The notes: generated from the sequence alone by a model not told the origin. A stretch of DNA of 64,000 bases from Methylobacterium sp. J-088 (GCF_022829295.1 NZ_JAKSYH010000031.1:29931-93930); one strand, 5' to 3'; positions 17,183 through 25,900 are shown, numbered from the stretch's first letter. Program-made: numbers and translations.

Positions 17183-17572
17183 ATGAACGATCGGACAATG
17201 GCCCGCGGGCTAGCTTGGTTCGGGATCGGTCTCGGTCTCGCCGAGACCTTCGCACCGCGGCGCGTCGCCGCGGCGACGGGGCTGCAGGGGCACGAAGGCC
17301 TCGTCCAACTCTACGGGCTGCGCGAGATCGCCTCGGGCGCGGCCATCCTGGCATCCGCCCAGCCGGAGCGGCATCTGGGCGTGCGCATGGCGGGCGACCT
17401 TCTCGACGCTGGCCTGCTGGCGGCCCGGGCCACCCCCGCCAATCCGCAGCGCGGCCGCACCCTGGCGGCGGCCCTGGCGGTGGCGCCGGTGGTCCTGTTG
17501 GACGCCGTCTACTGGTTGAAGCCCCGCAACCGGCCGGATCAGGCCCCGCCGAGCCCGGCCCAACTCTACTAA
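17183..17572 (+). CDS. Small multi-pass membrane protein, related to the membrane part of cyclase/dehydrase-annotated proteins
   Basis: From ATG 17183 the protein has 129 residues: MARGLAWFGIGLGLAETFAP, then RRVAAATGLQ, VQLYGLREIASGAAIL, a helix through GDLLDAGLLAA and a last helix AVAPVVLLDAVYWL. The pattern resembles the membrane portion that precedes SRPBCC domains in proteins annotated as cyclase/dehydrase, but no SRPBCC domain follows here. Function unknown. A family B repeat follows directly after its stop. Confidence 0.65.
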   Translation: MNDRTMARGLAWFGIGLGLAETFAPRRVAAATGLQGHEGLVQLYGLREIASGAAILASAQPERHLGVRMAGDLLDAGLLAARATPANPQRGRTLAAALAVAPVVLLDAVYWLKPRNRPDQAPPSPAQLY

Positions 17573-17579
17573 AACGCGT

Positions 17580-17635
17580 CACAACAAAGGCTTAGAGCCG
17601 CGTTTGATCGCAACGCGATCGGGCACAGATCTCGG
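17580..17635. repeat. Family B intergenic repeat, copy 2
   Basis: CACAACAAAGGCTTAGAGCC, then GCAACGCGATCGGGCACAGATCT, matches copy 1 at 15791-15850. It lies between two convergent genes, within 10 bases of the upstream stop. Confidence 0.7.
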
Positions 17636-17668
17636 AAGGCGACTGGAACCCGGGCCGATACCGCGGCA

Positions 17669-17968
17669 TCAGCCGCCGGTCGGCCCCATCACAACGGTGC
17701 CGTCCGCCCGGTTGATAGCGCTCACCCGAGGCCCGCGGATCTCGGGGCTGCGTTGTTCCAGGGCGTCGAGAACCGTGTTGGCTGCCGTGATGATCGCGCC
17801 GGGCGAGCCGCCCGGGATCTCCGGCTGGATGGCCTCGACCAACCGGGCGAGCACCGTCTGCTCGATCTGCGGATGGTCCGCGCCCTGCGCCTGCCGCCAA
17901 TACGCTGCGTAGACTTTCTCGGCGATCGTTCGCGCGGTCTGATCGACCTCCGGCGTGTCCTGATTCAT
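17669..17968 (-). CDS. Hypothetical 99-residue protein
   Basis: From ATG 17968, with AAGGG upstream, the product begins MNQDTPEVDQTARTIAEKVY and ends NRADGTVVMGPTGG. It is predicted helical and soluble, without cysteine or membrane segments. I recognise no family. It is followed upstream on the same strand by another small hypothetical gene (18027-18293), 58 bases away, which may be co-transcribed. Confidence 0.6.
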   Translation of the reverse strand: MNQDTPEVDQTARTIAEKVYAAYWRQAQGADHPQIEQTVLARLVEAIQPEIPGGSPGAIITAANTVLDALEQRSPEIRGPRVSAINRADGTVVMGPTGG

Positions 17969-18026
17969 CGCGCACCCTTTCGTCCCGCTTATCCGGGAAA
18001 CAAGGGTGGCTCTTGGCGCCACGCCT

Positions 18027-18293
18027 TCAAGGGCCGTCGCCCTCCTCCGGGCTCGGATCGCCGCTCTCGAGGGACTTGGCGAGTTCGGTCAGCACCTCCT
18101 CGACCATGGGGGGCCAGGTTGCGTGCTCCGCATCCATCAGGCGCGCGGCGCTGACCAGAGCGGTGATCTGCGCATCGTAGACCGGCCGCCCAACGAGCTG
18201 CGCGTAGCGCACCCGGGCGGCGAGCGCCGTCGCCAGACGCTGGACCTCCGCGAGTTTCCCGTTCGGCGCGCGGATGCCCTCGCCGTTGCCCAT
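18027..18293 (-). CDS. Hypothetical 88-residue helical protein
   Basis: The product MGNGEGIRAPNGKLAEVQRL continues with ALAARVRYAQLVGRPVYDAQ and LMDAEHATWPPMVEEVLTEL and ends in an acidic tail. It is predicted to be all-helical and cytoplasmic. No family is recognised. Codon usage and the two clear amphipathic helices support translation. It may share a transcript with the gene at 17669-17968. Confidence 0.55.
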   Translation of the reverse strand: MGNGEGIRAPNGKLAEVQRLATALAARVRYAQLVGRPVYDAQITALVSAARLMDAEHATWPPMVEEVLTELAKSLESGDPSPEEGDGP

Positions 18294-18447
18294 CCCTGCG
18301 CCCCCTTCACGTCCGCGCGCGATCCCTTCCGGTTGTCATAGGCCATGACCGTCGCGCCGTCAGCGGGTCGGGCGACGTCCGCGGGAACTTCCGCCGTCCG
18401 CGAGCGTCGATTTCGCAAATCGTCGCTTGTCGTTTCAGGAGCTTCCC

Positions 18448-18708
18448 ATGCGTACGCCGCTGATCCTCGCACTGACTGCCTCCCTCGCCTTCGCCGTCCC
18501 CGCCTTCGCGGATCCGGTGAGCGAAACCGGCACGGGCGGCGGCCCGACCACCGCCGCGAAAGCCCCGCACACCGCCGCGACGGGCCAGACCGTGCCGAAC
18601 CCGGGCGCCCTCAACCCGAAGGAGACCGGAAGCATCGATCAGCGCAATGCCAACGAGCAGCGCAACGACGCCATCACCAGCGGCATCTGCATCGGCTGCG
18701 CACGCTGA
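18448..18708 (+). CDS. Small exported protein, unknown function
   Basis: From ATG 18448, with CAGGA upstream, the 86-residue product has a signal peptide (MRTPLILALTASLAFAVPAF, cleavage after AFA) and a mature part rich in Gly, Thr and Pro, ending with a two-cysteine tail SGICIGCAR. This may form a disulfide in the periplasm. A strong hairpin follows the stop codon. No family recognised. Confidence 0.65.
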   Translation: MRTPLILALTASLAFAVPAFADPVSETGTGGGPTTAAKAPHTAATGQTVPNPGALNPKETGSIDQRNANEQRNDAITSGICIGCAR

Positions 18709-18713
18709 AGGGG

Positions 18714-18753
18714 AAACGGCCCGAAGCGGAGCGCGATCCGCTTCGGGCCGTTT
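18714..18753 (+). terminator. Strong hairpin after the exported-protein gene
   Basis: AAACGGCCCGAAGCGG pairs perfectly over 16 bp with CCGCTTCGGGCCGTTT around an 8-base loop. It starts six bases after the stop codon and ends in TTT. It is the best intrinsic terminator in the window and would also work from the opposite strand. Confidence 0.85.
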
Positions 18754-18843
18754 CAAGGCAGCCATCGCGCAAAGTGACTTGAACGGCCGCACAGCATCGG
18801 CCACATCATCGCTCCCCGACCCACCACGAACAGGAGTTGACGC

Positions 18844-19032
18844 GTGGCAAACGAGGCTGTCGATCAGACGACAGAGAAGACCTATTACGGCCTGACTCTG
18901 TCCCAGCTCGCAGAGCGGATCAGGAAACTGGCGACCGAGCGCGGCCTGACCGGCGAGGTCTTCGACCGTGTGACCGCCAAGGCCGTCGCGATGATCCCGA
19001 CCATCCGGCTGAACGACAACGCTCAGCGGTAG
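18844..19032 (+). CDS. Hypothetical 62-residue protein
   Basis: A GTG start with AGGAG nine bases upstream gives MANEAVDQTTEKTYYGLTLS, then LAERIRKLATERGLTGEVFD and AMIPTIRLNDNAQR. It is small, soluble and helical. Family not recognised. The good ribosome site and the terminator just upstream argue for an independent gene. Confidence 0.6.
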   Translation: MANEAVDQTTEKTYYGLTLSQLAERIRKLATERGLTGEVFDRVTAKAVAMIPTIRLNDNAQR

Positions 19033-19044
19033 AGCGGCGCCGGC

Positions 19045-19290
19045 TTAACGCTCGGCGCGCAGGCTCTTGATGATGCGGCTTGCGATCTTGCGGACGGCCG
19101 CATCGTCTCGCGATTCGCTATCGCCGGTATCCCAGAGGTGTTCGAGGCTGCCGTCGAGTTCGTCCAGCAGTTCCGGATCGCGCTGGGCGAGGAAGCGGAT
19201 CGTCCCGAACAGCAGGTGCTCGGTTGCCATTTCGCGGCGACGCGCCTCGACGATCGGGTCGTGGGGCGAGGTGGGGGTTTGCTCTGTCAT
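19045..19290 (-). CDS. Hypothetical 81-residue protein
   Basis: The product begins MTEQTPTSPHDPIVEARRRE and contains LLFGTIRFLAQRDPELLDEL and DDAAVRKIASRIIKSLRAER. It is an acidic helical protein with no cysteines or membrane segment. It converges with the 62-residue gene 12 bases away. No family recognised. Confidence 0.55.
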   Translation of the reverse strand: MTEQTPTSPHDPIVEARRREMATEHLLFGTIRFLAQRDPELLDELDGSLEHLWDTGDSESRDDAAVRKIASRIIKSLRAER

Positions 19291-19458
19291 GCGGGCCCAA
19301 CGAGCGGCCCGCGCGCTGGTTCGGCGCGTCCGGCGCGGTGCGGTGCCGCGGAGACCCGGCCGGAACGGCGCTGATGCATGTCGACCGTCATGCCCAACTG
19401 AGCAGAGGTCCCCACATCAAGCACGTTTGGTCGGCATCCTGATGCGATGCCCCGACGC

Positions 19459-19914
19459 TCAGCGCCGCAAGCCACCGATCCAGGCCGTCAGCGGTTCCAC
19501 GAAAGCCGCCCAGGTCCGTGACCAGACTGTCCCACTCCGGCCGTCCTCGGGGCGGCGGCTGGCCATGAGCGCGGACACCAGGGCGTCCTCCCGCGGCTTG
19601 CACTCGTCCAGGGCGTTGCGCTCGTCCCCGGCGCGGCTTTGTCCTGAAGGCTGATGCGCGGACGCTTCGCGTAGGCAACGGTGCCAAGCCAGTTCCAGGG
19701 CGCGCGGATCAACTGCCTCAGCCGACGGGCCGGCACGCACCGGGACGGTGGCCAGGGTCAGGATCGCACAAAAGCCGAGGAGTGCCCCCGGGCGCGTCAG
19801 CTCCGGAAGCCTTTTCGGACCTGGGTCGCAACGCGCTTCCCACCGCCGGATCAAGTCCCACGGATAGCGCTCAGGCAACGGCATGCGCATGCCCGTCCTA
19901 TGCCCCAAGGCCAA
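19459..19914 (-). CDS. Hypothetical protein with one hydrophobic segment
   Basis: The frame gives up to 151 residues; a start at residue 9 or 11 (MRMPLPERYPWDLIRR) is also possible. There is one hydrophobic helix at about residues 45-62 (ALLGFCAILTLATVPV) followed by a periplasm-like part with HRCLREASAH and DECKPREDALVSAL, whose two cysteines could pair. It looks like a signal-anchored or secreted protein with a long cytoplasmic N-terminus. Family unknown. Confidence 0.5.
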   Translation of the reverse strand: MALGHRTGMRMPLPERYPWDLIRRWEARCDPGPKRLPELTRPGALLGFCAILTLATVPVRAGPSAEAVDPRALELAWHRCLREASAHQPSGQSRAGDERNALDECKPREDALVSALMASRRPEDGRSGTVWSRTWAAFVEPLTAWIGGLRR

Positions 19915-19965
19915 GCCTCTGAATAGAACGGATCGGCAACAGTGCGGCGTGTTCGGCGCCGCCGC

Positions 19966-20724
19966 TCAACTGCCCCGGCCGGTACGGGTGACCCGGCAGG
20001 TGTGGTCCATCAACGCTTCGGCGCTCGCCTCCGGCATCCTGTAAGCAAGGACGATCATGCCCGCGCCGGGATCGTCCGGATCGGCCGCGACCGCGGCGAA
20101 GCTCGCATCGTGGAGCTTCCCCTGCCAGCCCGGCACGTGGGCCAGCGCCGCGAACGGGTTGAAGTGCTCCACCGCGTCGGCCGGTACCCGCAGGGCGAGG
20201 TATTGATCCTCATCCAGCAGGACGGGGAACGGTGCCCAGCTCTCGCCGATGGCAGAGCCATGTGCCTTCAGGGCCGCCATGACGCCGCGATGCATGCAAT
20301 CGAGGTGGATGTGGAGTTGGTCCTGGCTGCGTCCATCGACGGAGTTCACCCCCAAACCCACCGCGGCAGCCGGCAAGCGCCCCTGGAGGGCGTCCGACAC
20401 GAAGTGCCGCGCGCGGAGCGCAGCCTGCCAGTATGCGACGCCGCGCGGCCCTTGGAGCACGGGGGCCTCGATCCCCGATACGTTGTCGGTGGGCATCACG
20501 ACGACGTGGGTCGGCTCGCCCGGGGCGCGCAGCACCGCAGAACCCGGCCGCTCGCCGTCGCCGAGATCGACGGACAGGCACGGGAAACTCCGGCCCGCGG
20601 CCTTCTTGGCCAGGACACAGCCCTGCAGCGCGACCCACAGCACGTCCCGCGCCGGATTGGCCGCGTCGGCGACCGGGATCAGTGTGAATGCGAGCAGCGT
20701 CCCGATGGCCAGCATACGGCGCAT
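19966..20724 (-). CDS. cdh: CDP-diacylglycerol pyrophosphatase
   Basis: From ATG 20724 the 252-residue protein has a signal peptide (MRRMLAIGTLLAFTLIPVAD) and the HIT-like core SQDQLHIHLDCM that defines CDP-diacylglycerol pyrophosphatase (Cdh), with GPRGVAYWQAALRARHFV and NSVDGRSQDQL around it. The enzyme hydrolyses CDP-diacylglycerol to CMP and phosphatidate on the periplasmic side of the inner membrane. The length matches the E. coli family (about 250). It is divergent from the VanZ-like gene. Confidence 0.88.
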   Translation of the reverse strand: MRRMLAIGTLLAFTLIPVADAANPARDVLWVALQGCVLAKKAAGRSFPCLSVDLGDGERPGSAVLRAPGEPTHVVVMPTDNVSGIEAPVLQGPRGVAYWQAALRARHFVSDALQGRLPAAAVGLGVNSVDGRSQDQLHIHLDCMHRGVMAALKAHGSAIGESWAPFPVLLDEDQYLALRVPADAVEHFNPFAALAHVPGWQGKLHDASFAAVAADPDDPGAGMIVLAYRMPEASAEALMDHTCRVTRTGRGS

Positions 20725-20820
20725 GATCAGACCGTCCGATCCTCGTCGGCCGTTCAGCAACAGGCAACGGCCGGAAAACAGTGTATCCTCAAGCCGTCAG
20801 CACGAGGTTACGGACCGCCA

Positions 20821-21201
20821 ATGCTTGAATCAGACACGCGGCACCTGCGTCTGGTGCGGATCGCGGCCTGGATCCTGGTGGCCTTCATCGTGGTCGTGAC
20901 CCTCGTGCCGATCGGCCTCCGGCCGGTGGTGACCCATAATCCGAGCATCGAGCGGATCGCCGCCTACGCGCTTGCCGGCCTGCTGATGATGGTGGGCTAC
21001 CCGCAGCATCGGCTTCAGATCCTGATCGGCAGCGTCCTCATGGCCGGCGGCCTCGAGGCCGCGCAGACCCTGACCAGCACGCGCCACGGCCGGTTCGCCG
21101 ATTTTCTGATCAAGGCGGGTGCCGCGCTGGCCGGCGCGGTGACGGGTCTTGTGGTCGCGGCCGTTGCGGCCCGACGCCCGACACGCCTTTCGGACCGATA
21201 G
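20821..21201 (+). CDS. VanZ-like membrane protein
   Basis: The 126-residue protein has four membrane helices. VVTLVPIGLRPVVTHNPSIE, RIAAYALAGLLMMVGY and the end TSTRHGRFADFLIKAGAAL follow the VanZ-like pattern (a conserved P-xx-LRP and a final QxxxxxRxxxxxDxxxN-like segment). VanZ-like proteins have no settled biochemical role, though some affect cell-envelope antibiotic resistance. It stands alone. Confidence 0.7.
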   Translation: MLESDTRHLRLVRIAAWILVAFIVVVTLVPIGLRPVVTHNPSIERIAAYALAGLLMMVGYPQHRLQILIGSVLMAGGLEAAQTLTSTRHGRFADFLIKAGAALAGAVTGLVVAAVAARRPTRLSDR

Positions 21202-21348
21202 CGCCGCGGGCCTCGACGGCGGAGGCACAACCTCACGAGGAAGGCGGCGCGAATTTCGGCGCACCGCGGCGGTTCCGACTGGCAACCGCCGCGCAACCCA
21301 CGCATTGTTTCACGGGGGCGTGACGAGGTTCATGCACGCGAGGATGTC

Positions 21349-21651
21349 ATGTTCGACGCGGCCAAGCTCACGGGACGGTTCTGGTTTCGCAAGACGTGGA
21401 CGGGCAAGCTGGTCCTGCTCGTCGAGGAGGAGAAGCCACGCTGGTTCAGCCGCGGCCGACTCACCAAGCTGCGCTGGCGGGACGCGCGGCTGCTCGATCT
21501 GGCTGAGGCGCCGATGCGCGCGCTGATGACCCTCGAACGGACGTATCGGGCAGATTACGGATCGAGCGCCGCGCGGATGCTTCAGGCAGTCGTCCCGTCC
21601 GGGACGCGGGGCGCGATCGCCACGCCGCACGGGACGGCAGCCAACGCCTGA
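21349..21651 (+). CDS. Hypothetical 100-residue basic protein
   Basis: The product begins MFDAAKLTGRFWFRKTWTGK and contains LVEEEKPRWFSRGRLTKLRW. It is arginine- and tryptophan-rich, soluble and without cysteine. I believe similar proteins are common in methylobacteria and rhizobia, but I know no function. It stands alone upstream of a gene-poor stretch. Confidence 0.6.
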   Translation: MFDAAKLTGRFWFRKTWTGKLVLLVEEEKPRWFSRGRLTKLRWRDARLLDLAEAPMRALMTLERTYRADYGSSAARMLQAVVPSGTRGAIATPHGTAANA

Positions 21652-22153
21652 CGGCGGCGGCGGAGCGGTGAGCCGCGGCGTTCGAGCCGCGACAGCCATG
21701 CTGTCTCTGGCGGGCTTGAATATTCGCACATTTCAGGCGGAAGCACGGGTTCCCCCGCGCCCCGCTTATGGGAGAGCGCTTCTCGGACGCTCGGTGGGCG
21801 GTTGGGCTGCCCGACATTGCATGAATTCGGTCCCCTGCACAGAAGTGGGACTCATGCCCCTTCAACCTCACACGTCACCCGCAAGGGCATCCCAGCGTAA
21901 GCCCGCAGGCCGAGCGCAAAGGGGAGGCGCGAAGATGTCTTCGACCCGAATGCATCGACACAGGGCCCGCAAAGGGGCCTACGCAGGATTGTAACTGAAC
22001 GTCTCCGGCAACGAGCGCCGCGATTGATCCATGTTGTTATTTGCCGCGCAACCGGTAGATAACAACCGTGATTGGTTATATTCGATCAGACGAGCCCTTG
22101 ACGGATGGCAGAGAAAGCCACGTTCATGGCGCATTCCCGCGAGAGAGGCGTCG
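21652..22153. other. Gene-less region upstream of mucR-like gene
   Basis: About 500 bases lack a convincing gene; the small frames present have arginine- and proline-rich shadow character. From about 21990 the sequence turns AT-rich and holds an inverted repeat (22033-22066), so the last 160 bases are the probable promoter and control region of the MucR-type gene. Confidence 0.5.
22033..22066. promoter_or_regulatory. Inverted repeat in the mucR-like promoter region, candidate autoregulatory site
   Basis: GTTGTTAT and ATAACAAC are perfect 8-bp arms separated by 18 bases, 87 bases before the start codon. The region is AT-rich with several TpA steps, which MucR/Ros proteins favour, and these proteins commonly repress their own genes. 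Binding is inferred. Confidence 0.4.
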
Positions 22154-22669
22154 ATGGAAGATAACATTTCAGCCCCGCACCAAGACACGATCGATTTCGT
22201 CGAGCTGACCGCCGATATCGTCTCGGCTTATGTAGCCAACAACTCCGTTCCTATGCCCGACCTGCCGACGCTTCTGTCCGGCGTCCATGCTGCGCTGTCG
22301 AGCCTTGGCCAAGGTTCGACACCTGCGGAGCCGGACTTCAAGAAGGCGACACCCGCGCAGATCAAGAAGTCGATTACGCCGGACGCGCTGGTCAGCTTCA
22401 TCGACGGCAAGCCGTACAAGACGCTCAAGCGCCACCTGACCGGGAACGGCATGACGATCGAGCAGTACCGGCAGCGCTATGGCCTGCCGCCCGATTACCC
22501 GACGACGGCGTCGACCTACTCGGCAATGCGCGCCGAGTTCGCCCGCAATGCCGGCCTCGGTCACAAGCGTCGGGGCCCGGCAGCGAAGAACGCGGCCTCG
22601 GCCGAGACCGTCGCGGCGGCACCGGAGCCCGCCAAGCCGACCCGGGGTCGCAAGAAGGCCGACGCGTAG
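22154..22669 (+). CDS. MucR/Ros-family transcriptional regulator lacking zinc-ligand cysteines
   Basis: From ATG 22154 the protein has 171 residues. The N-terminal helical region (VELTADIVSAYVANNSVPMP, DLPTLLSGVHAAL) is the MucR oligomerisation part; the C-terminal DNA-binding part reads SFIDGKPYKTLKRHLTGNGM, then YGLPPDYP. The position of the first zinc-finger cysteine is serine or phenylalanine and the second histidine is missing, so this member probably folds without zinc, as some Mesorhizobium homologues do. A Lys/Ala-rich tail follows. MucR proteins are H-NS-like global repressors of surface, motility and virulence genes. Confidence 0.88.
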   Translation: MEDNISAPHQDTIDFVELTADIVSAYVANNSVPMPDLPTLLSGVHAALSSLGQGSTPAEPDFKKATPAQIKKSITPDALVSFIDGKPYKTLKRHLTGNGMTIEQYRQRYGLPPDYPTTASTYSAMRAEFARNAGLGHKRRGPAAKNAASAETVAAAPEPAKPTRGRKKADA

Positions 22670-22777
22670 GCCTGACCTCGACGGTCCGGCGGTCCCGAGC
22701 GACGCGCTCCTGCGCTCGCCCGGGCCGGAACGACGCGTGCGGCCGACCATTGCCCCTCGAGCAGCCCGGAGCAGACC

Positions 22778-23029
22778 TTGAATCGATCGATCCTCGCCCT
22801 TCTCATCGTCGCCACGACCCTCACCGACCTGTCGGCGGCTCGGGCGCAGGATCGGACCGGGGCGGATCCCAAGGCCGAGACCGCGACCAAGCCGGCAGCC
22901 GATACGCGGGATCCGGGCAAGACGGCGACGGAGGCCGTGACCAACCCCGCCACCGTACCGCCGACTGAAGGCGCCGTCGGCAGCGGCAAGCCGCCGGTGG
23001 CCGGCACGCCCCCCACCACGGGCCGATAG
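22778..23029 (+). CDS. Small exported Pro/Thr/Ala-rich protein
   Basis: A TTG with GGAG upstream gives 83 residues: a signal peptide MNRSILALLIVATTLTDLSA (cleavage after ARA) and a disordered mature part with repeated TATK/TATE and PPT motifs. A hairpin follows the stop. It resembles the small secreted low-complexity proteins common in methylobacteria, such as that at 18448-18708. No function known. Confidence 0.55.
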   Translation: MNRSILALLIVATTLTDLSAARAQDRTGADPKAETATKPAADTRDPGKTATEAVTNPATVPPTEGAVGSGKPPVAGTPPTTGR

Positions 23030-23034
23030 AGAGC

Positions 23035-23056
23035 CCGGCCCCACTGGCAGGGCCGG
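23035..23056 (+). terminator. GC-rich hairpin after the exported-protein gene
   Basis: CCGGCCC and GGGCCGG pair around CACTGGCA, six bases after the stop codon. No T-run follows, so termination efficiency is uncertain. Confidence 0.5.
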
Positions 23057-23141
23057 ACCTTGCGTCCGCGGGCGAACCATTGCGGCCCTCGTGCGTCTGC
23101 CCGGTGCGGTCACGCCTTGGCCGCGGGGTGAGCAGAGCCGG

Positions 23142-24185
23142 ATGATATCTCACGAGCAGGTCGGGGCAGCCCGACCCTGGGCCGACGCTCACGTTGCGGG
23201 TACGTGCCGTTCTTGGTCGCGTGGGCTTCGCCGGTTCGCCACGGGAATCGCCGCCCCCGATCCCCGACTCTGGGCGCTGAGCCTCGCGCTTATCGGGATC
23301 GACGCCGTCTGGATGCGGGCGGCCGGCATGACGGCCGCGCCGACCGGCTTCGTCGTGGCTGCCGCCATCGTGGTAGTCCTGCTGGTCGCGGCGGCCTGCT
23401 TCGCGACCGTGAAATCGGATCCGCCCCTGCGAGGCATGGCGCTCGCGAGCGCATTTCTGATCACCTTCACCATACCGGTGGCGGTTCTGCACTTCCTTGT
23501 CGCGGGCCTGGGGCTGCCCTTCATTGACGACGCGCTGGCTGGGTTCGAGGCACGGCTCGGTTTCGACTGGACGGCTTACGTGGCCTTCCTGGCGCGCCAT
23601 CCCACCCTGTCGTGGTGGCTGGCGCTCGCCTATCATTCCAGCGGGCCGCAGGTCGGCGTCGTGGTCATCGCGTTGAGCGCGACCCGCCGGCTCGGACGGC
23701 TCTGGGCCTACATCCGGCTGTTCTCAGTCACACTGCTGTGCGTGATCGTCCTCGCCGCCCTGTTGCCGGCGCTGGGCCCTTACGCCCATTACGCGCCGCG
23801 CGTTGTTCCGTCGGACCATCTGGAGACGATCGGCGCGCTCTGGCATCTGGAGCCGGTGGCACGGCTGCGGGCGGGCACGCTCGACACGCTGGCGCTCGGC
23901 GACCTGCGGGGGCTGGCGACCTTCCCGTCCTTCCACGTGTGCCTCGCGCTCCTGACCGCCTGGGCGCTGGCACCCTTGCCCGTCCTTGGCCCGCTCGCGA
24001 TCCTCCTCAACGCAGTCGTGATCGTGGCGACGCTGGGCGCGGGCGGTCACTACCTGCCGGACGTGCTGGCCGGGGCGACCCTGGCGATCGCGGCCCTGGC
24101 GGTTCGAGAGCGGGTCCTTCGGCGCACGCCGTCCGCCGCCCCGGCCTGTCCGGTCCCCGGGGCGATCAGCCGTGCCGATGCCTGA
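23142..24185 (+). CDS. PAP2-superfamily membrane phosphatase or phosphotransferase
   Basis: From ATG 23142 the protein has 347 residues with about eight membrane helices. The catalytic part contains FPSFHVCLALL (PSxH, with the general-acid histidine) and GGHYLPDVLAGATLA (nucleophile histidine plus aspartate), as in PAP2 enzymes of the inositol-phosphotransferase-like branch, where GH is replaced by FH. Such proteins act on lipid phosphates or transfer phospho-head groups at the outer face of the inner membrane. The start is uncertain; an upstream ATG at 23091 is possible. Confidence 0.8.
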   Translation: MISHEQVGAARPWADAHVAGTCRSWSRGLRRFATGIAAPDPRLWALSLALIGIDAVWMRAAGMTAAPTGFVVAAAIVVVLLVAAACFATVKSDPPLRGMALASAFLITFTIPVAVLHFLVAGLGLPFIDDALAGFEARLGFDWTAYVAFLARHPTLSWWLALAYHSSGPQVGVVVIALSATRRLGRLWAYIRLFSVTLLCVIVLAALLPALGPYAHYAPRVVPSDHLETIGALWHLEPVARLRAGTLDTLALGDLRGLATFPSFHVCLALLTAWALAPLPVLGPLAILLNAVVIVATLGAGGHYLPDVLAGATLAIAALAVRERVLRRTPSAAPACPVPGAISRADA

Positions 24186-24426
24186 GCGCGTTGAGCCGCG
24201 AACTATCCCACCGCCGGTGGATTAGTCCGACAGTGGAGGTCCGACAGACTATGCCCGAGACCCAGTGGACGAGGCGCGCCCAGCCGGACAGCTGGCGATC
24301 GTCCCGGGCGCCGCGGCGGAGGAGTTCTGGTCTCTCTCGAAGACGCGGACCGGAACCGCGCCTGCACGGTCCCGGCCGAAACCCGCCCCGCTTGCCCACG
24401 CCAACGCCGCTCCATAGAAGCCCCCG

Positions 24427-25893
24427 ATGATGGCACTTCCCTTCGACAACAGCTACACCCGCCTGCCCGAGCGCTTCTACGCGCGCCGCCCCGCGACCCC
24501 CGTGGAGGCTCCGCGCCTGATCCACCTAAATCGGGCCTTGGCGGGGGAACTTGGGCTCGACGCCGACTGGCTCGCAGGTCCGGACGGGGTTGCGGCGCTG
24601 GCGGGGAACACGGTTCCGGAGGGTGCCGATCCGATCGCGGCGGCCTATGCCGGGCACCAGTTCGGCCAGTTCGTGCCGCAACTCGGCGACGGGCGCGCGG
24701 TCCTGCTCGGCGAAGTGATCGACCGGACCGGCATCCGCCGCGACATCCAGCTCAAGGGCTCCGGCCCGACCCCGTTCTCCCGGCGCGGGGACGGCCGGGC
24801 GGCCCTCGGACCGGTGCTGCGCGAGTACCTCGTCAGCGAGGCGATGGCGGCGCTGGGCATTCCGACCACCCGGGCGCTCGCCGCCGTCGCCACCGGCGAG
24901 CCCGTGGTGCGCGAGACCCTGCTGCCCGGGGCCGTGCTCACGCGGGTCGCAGCGAGCCACATCCGGGTCGGCACCTTCCAGTTCTTCGCGGTCCGGGGTG
25001 ACGTCGAGGCCCTGCGGGCCCTGGCCGACCATGTCGTGGCCCGGCACTATCCCGAGGCGGCGGAGGCGGAAAATCGCTACCGGGCGCTGCTCGACGCGGT
25101 CATCGCCGCCCAGGCAGGGCTGGTGGCGCGATGGCTGCTCGTGGGCTTCGTCCACGGGGTGATGAACACCGACAACATGGCGGTGGCCGGCGAGACGATC
25201 GACTACGGCCCCTGCGCCTTCCTCGACGCCTACGATCCCGGCACGGTGTTCAGTTCGATCGATCAGAACGGACGCTACGCCTACGGCCAGCAGCCGCGCA
25301 TCGCGCTTTGGAACCTGACCCGGTTCGCCGAAACCCTGCTGCCCTTGCTCGCCGATGACGAAGAGCAGGCGGTCCGTGAGGCCGAAGCGGCGCTCTCCGG
25401 CAACGCACCTGCTTTCGAAGACGCCTATCACGGCGGCCTCAATCGAAAGCTCGGGCTCGGCGCGGTCCGGGACGGCGACCCCGCGCTGGCGGGCGACCTC
25501 CTGACACGGATGGGCGAGAACCAAGCCGACTTCACCCTGACCTTCCGGACCCTGTGCGGAGCCGTTGAGGGCGACGGATCCGTGCGCGACCTGTTCGTCG
25601 ACCCGACCGCGTACGACGGGTGGGCGGTTCGCTGGCGGGCGCGCCTCGCCGAGGAAACCCGCGCCCCGGCCGAGATAGCCGCCGCGATGCGGACGGCGAA
25701 TCCGGCCTTCATCCCTCGCAACCATCAGGTCGAGGCGATGATCGCGGCCGCCGTGGAGCGAAACGATTTCGCGCCCTTCGAAACCTTGTTGGCGGTGCTG
25801 GCACGGCCCTACGCCGACCAGCCGGAGCACGCCCGCTACGCGCAGGCGCCGGAGGGCGGCGGGGTCGGCTACCGGACCTTCTGCGGCACGTAA
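24427..25893 (+). CDS. selO: Protein adenylyltransferase SelO (YdiU/UPF0061)
   Basis: The 488-residue pseudokinase-fold protein shows the family blocks FYARRPATPVEAPRLIHLN, AYAGHQFGQFVPQLGDGRA, QLKGSGPTPFSRRGDGRAAL, HGVMNTDNMAVAGETIDYGP and SIDQNGRYAY. SelO binds ATP in an inverted orientation and AMPylates proteins linked to redox stress. The C-terminus ends RTFCGT, keeping a cysteine third from the end where eukaryotic SelO has selenocysteine. The length fits bacterial members. It stands alone on the plus strand. Confidence 0.95.
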   Translation: MMALPFDNSYTRLPERFYARRPATPVEAPRLIHLNRALAGELGLDADWLAGPDGVAALAGNTVPEGADPIAAAYAGHQFGQFVPQLGDGRAVLLGEVIDRTGIRRDIQLKGSGPTPFSRRGDGRAALGPVLREYLVSEAMAALGIPTTRALAAVATGEPVVRETLLPGAVLTRVAASHIRVGTFQFFAVRGDVEALRALADHVVARHYPEAAEAENRYRALLDAVIAAQAGLVARWLLVGFVHGVMNTDNMAVAGETIDYGPCAFLDAYDPGTVFSSIDQNGRYAYGQQPRIALWNLTRFAETLLPLLADDEEQAVREAEAALSGNAPAFEDAYHGGLNRKLGLGAVRDGDPALAGDLLTRMGENQADFTLTFRTLCGAVEGDGSVRDLFVDPTAYDGWAVRWRARLAEETRAPAEIAAAMRTANPAFIPRNHQVEAMIAAAVERNDFAPFETLLAVLARPYADQPEHARYAQAPEGGGVGYRTFCGT

Positions 25894-25900
25894 GGCCCGT

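Noticed and set aside
21668..21994. 108-residue open frame before the mucR-like gene
   Set aside because: No ribosome site, no domain, and shadow-type composition; the region is better explained as intergenic.
24226..24247. Direct repeat TCCGACAG...TCCGACAG before selO, considered as an operator
   Set aside because: Only two 8-base units at 14-base spacing and no associated regulator; too short to support a call.
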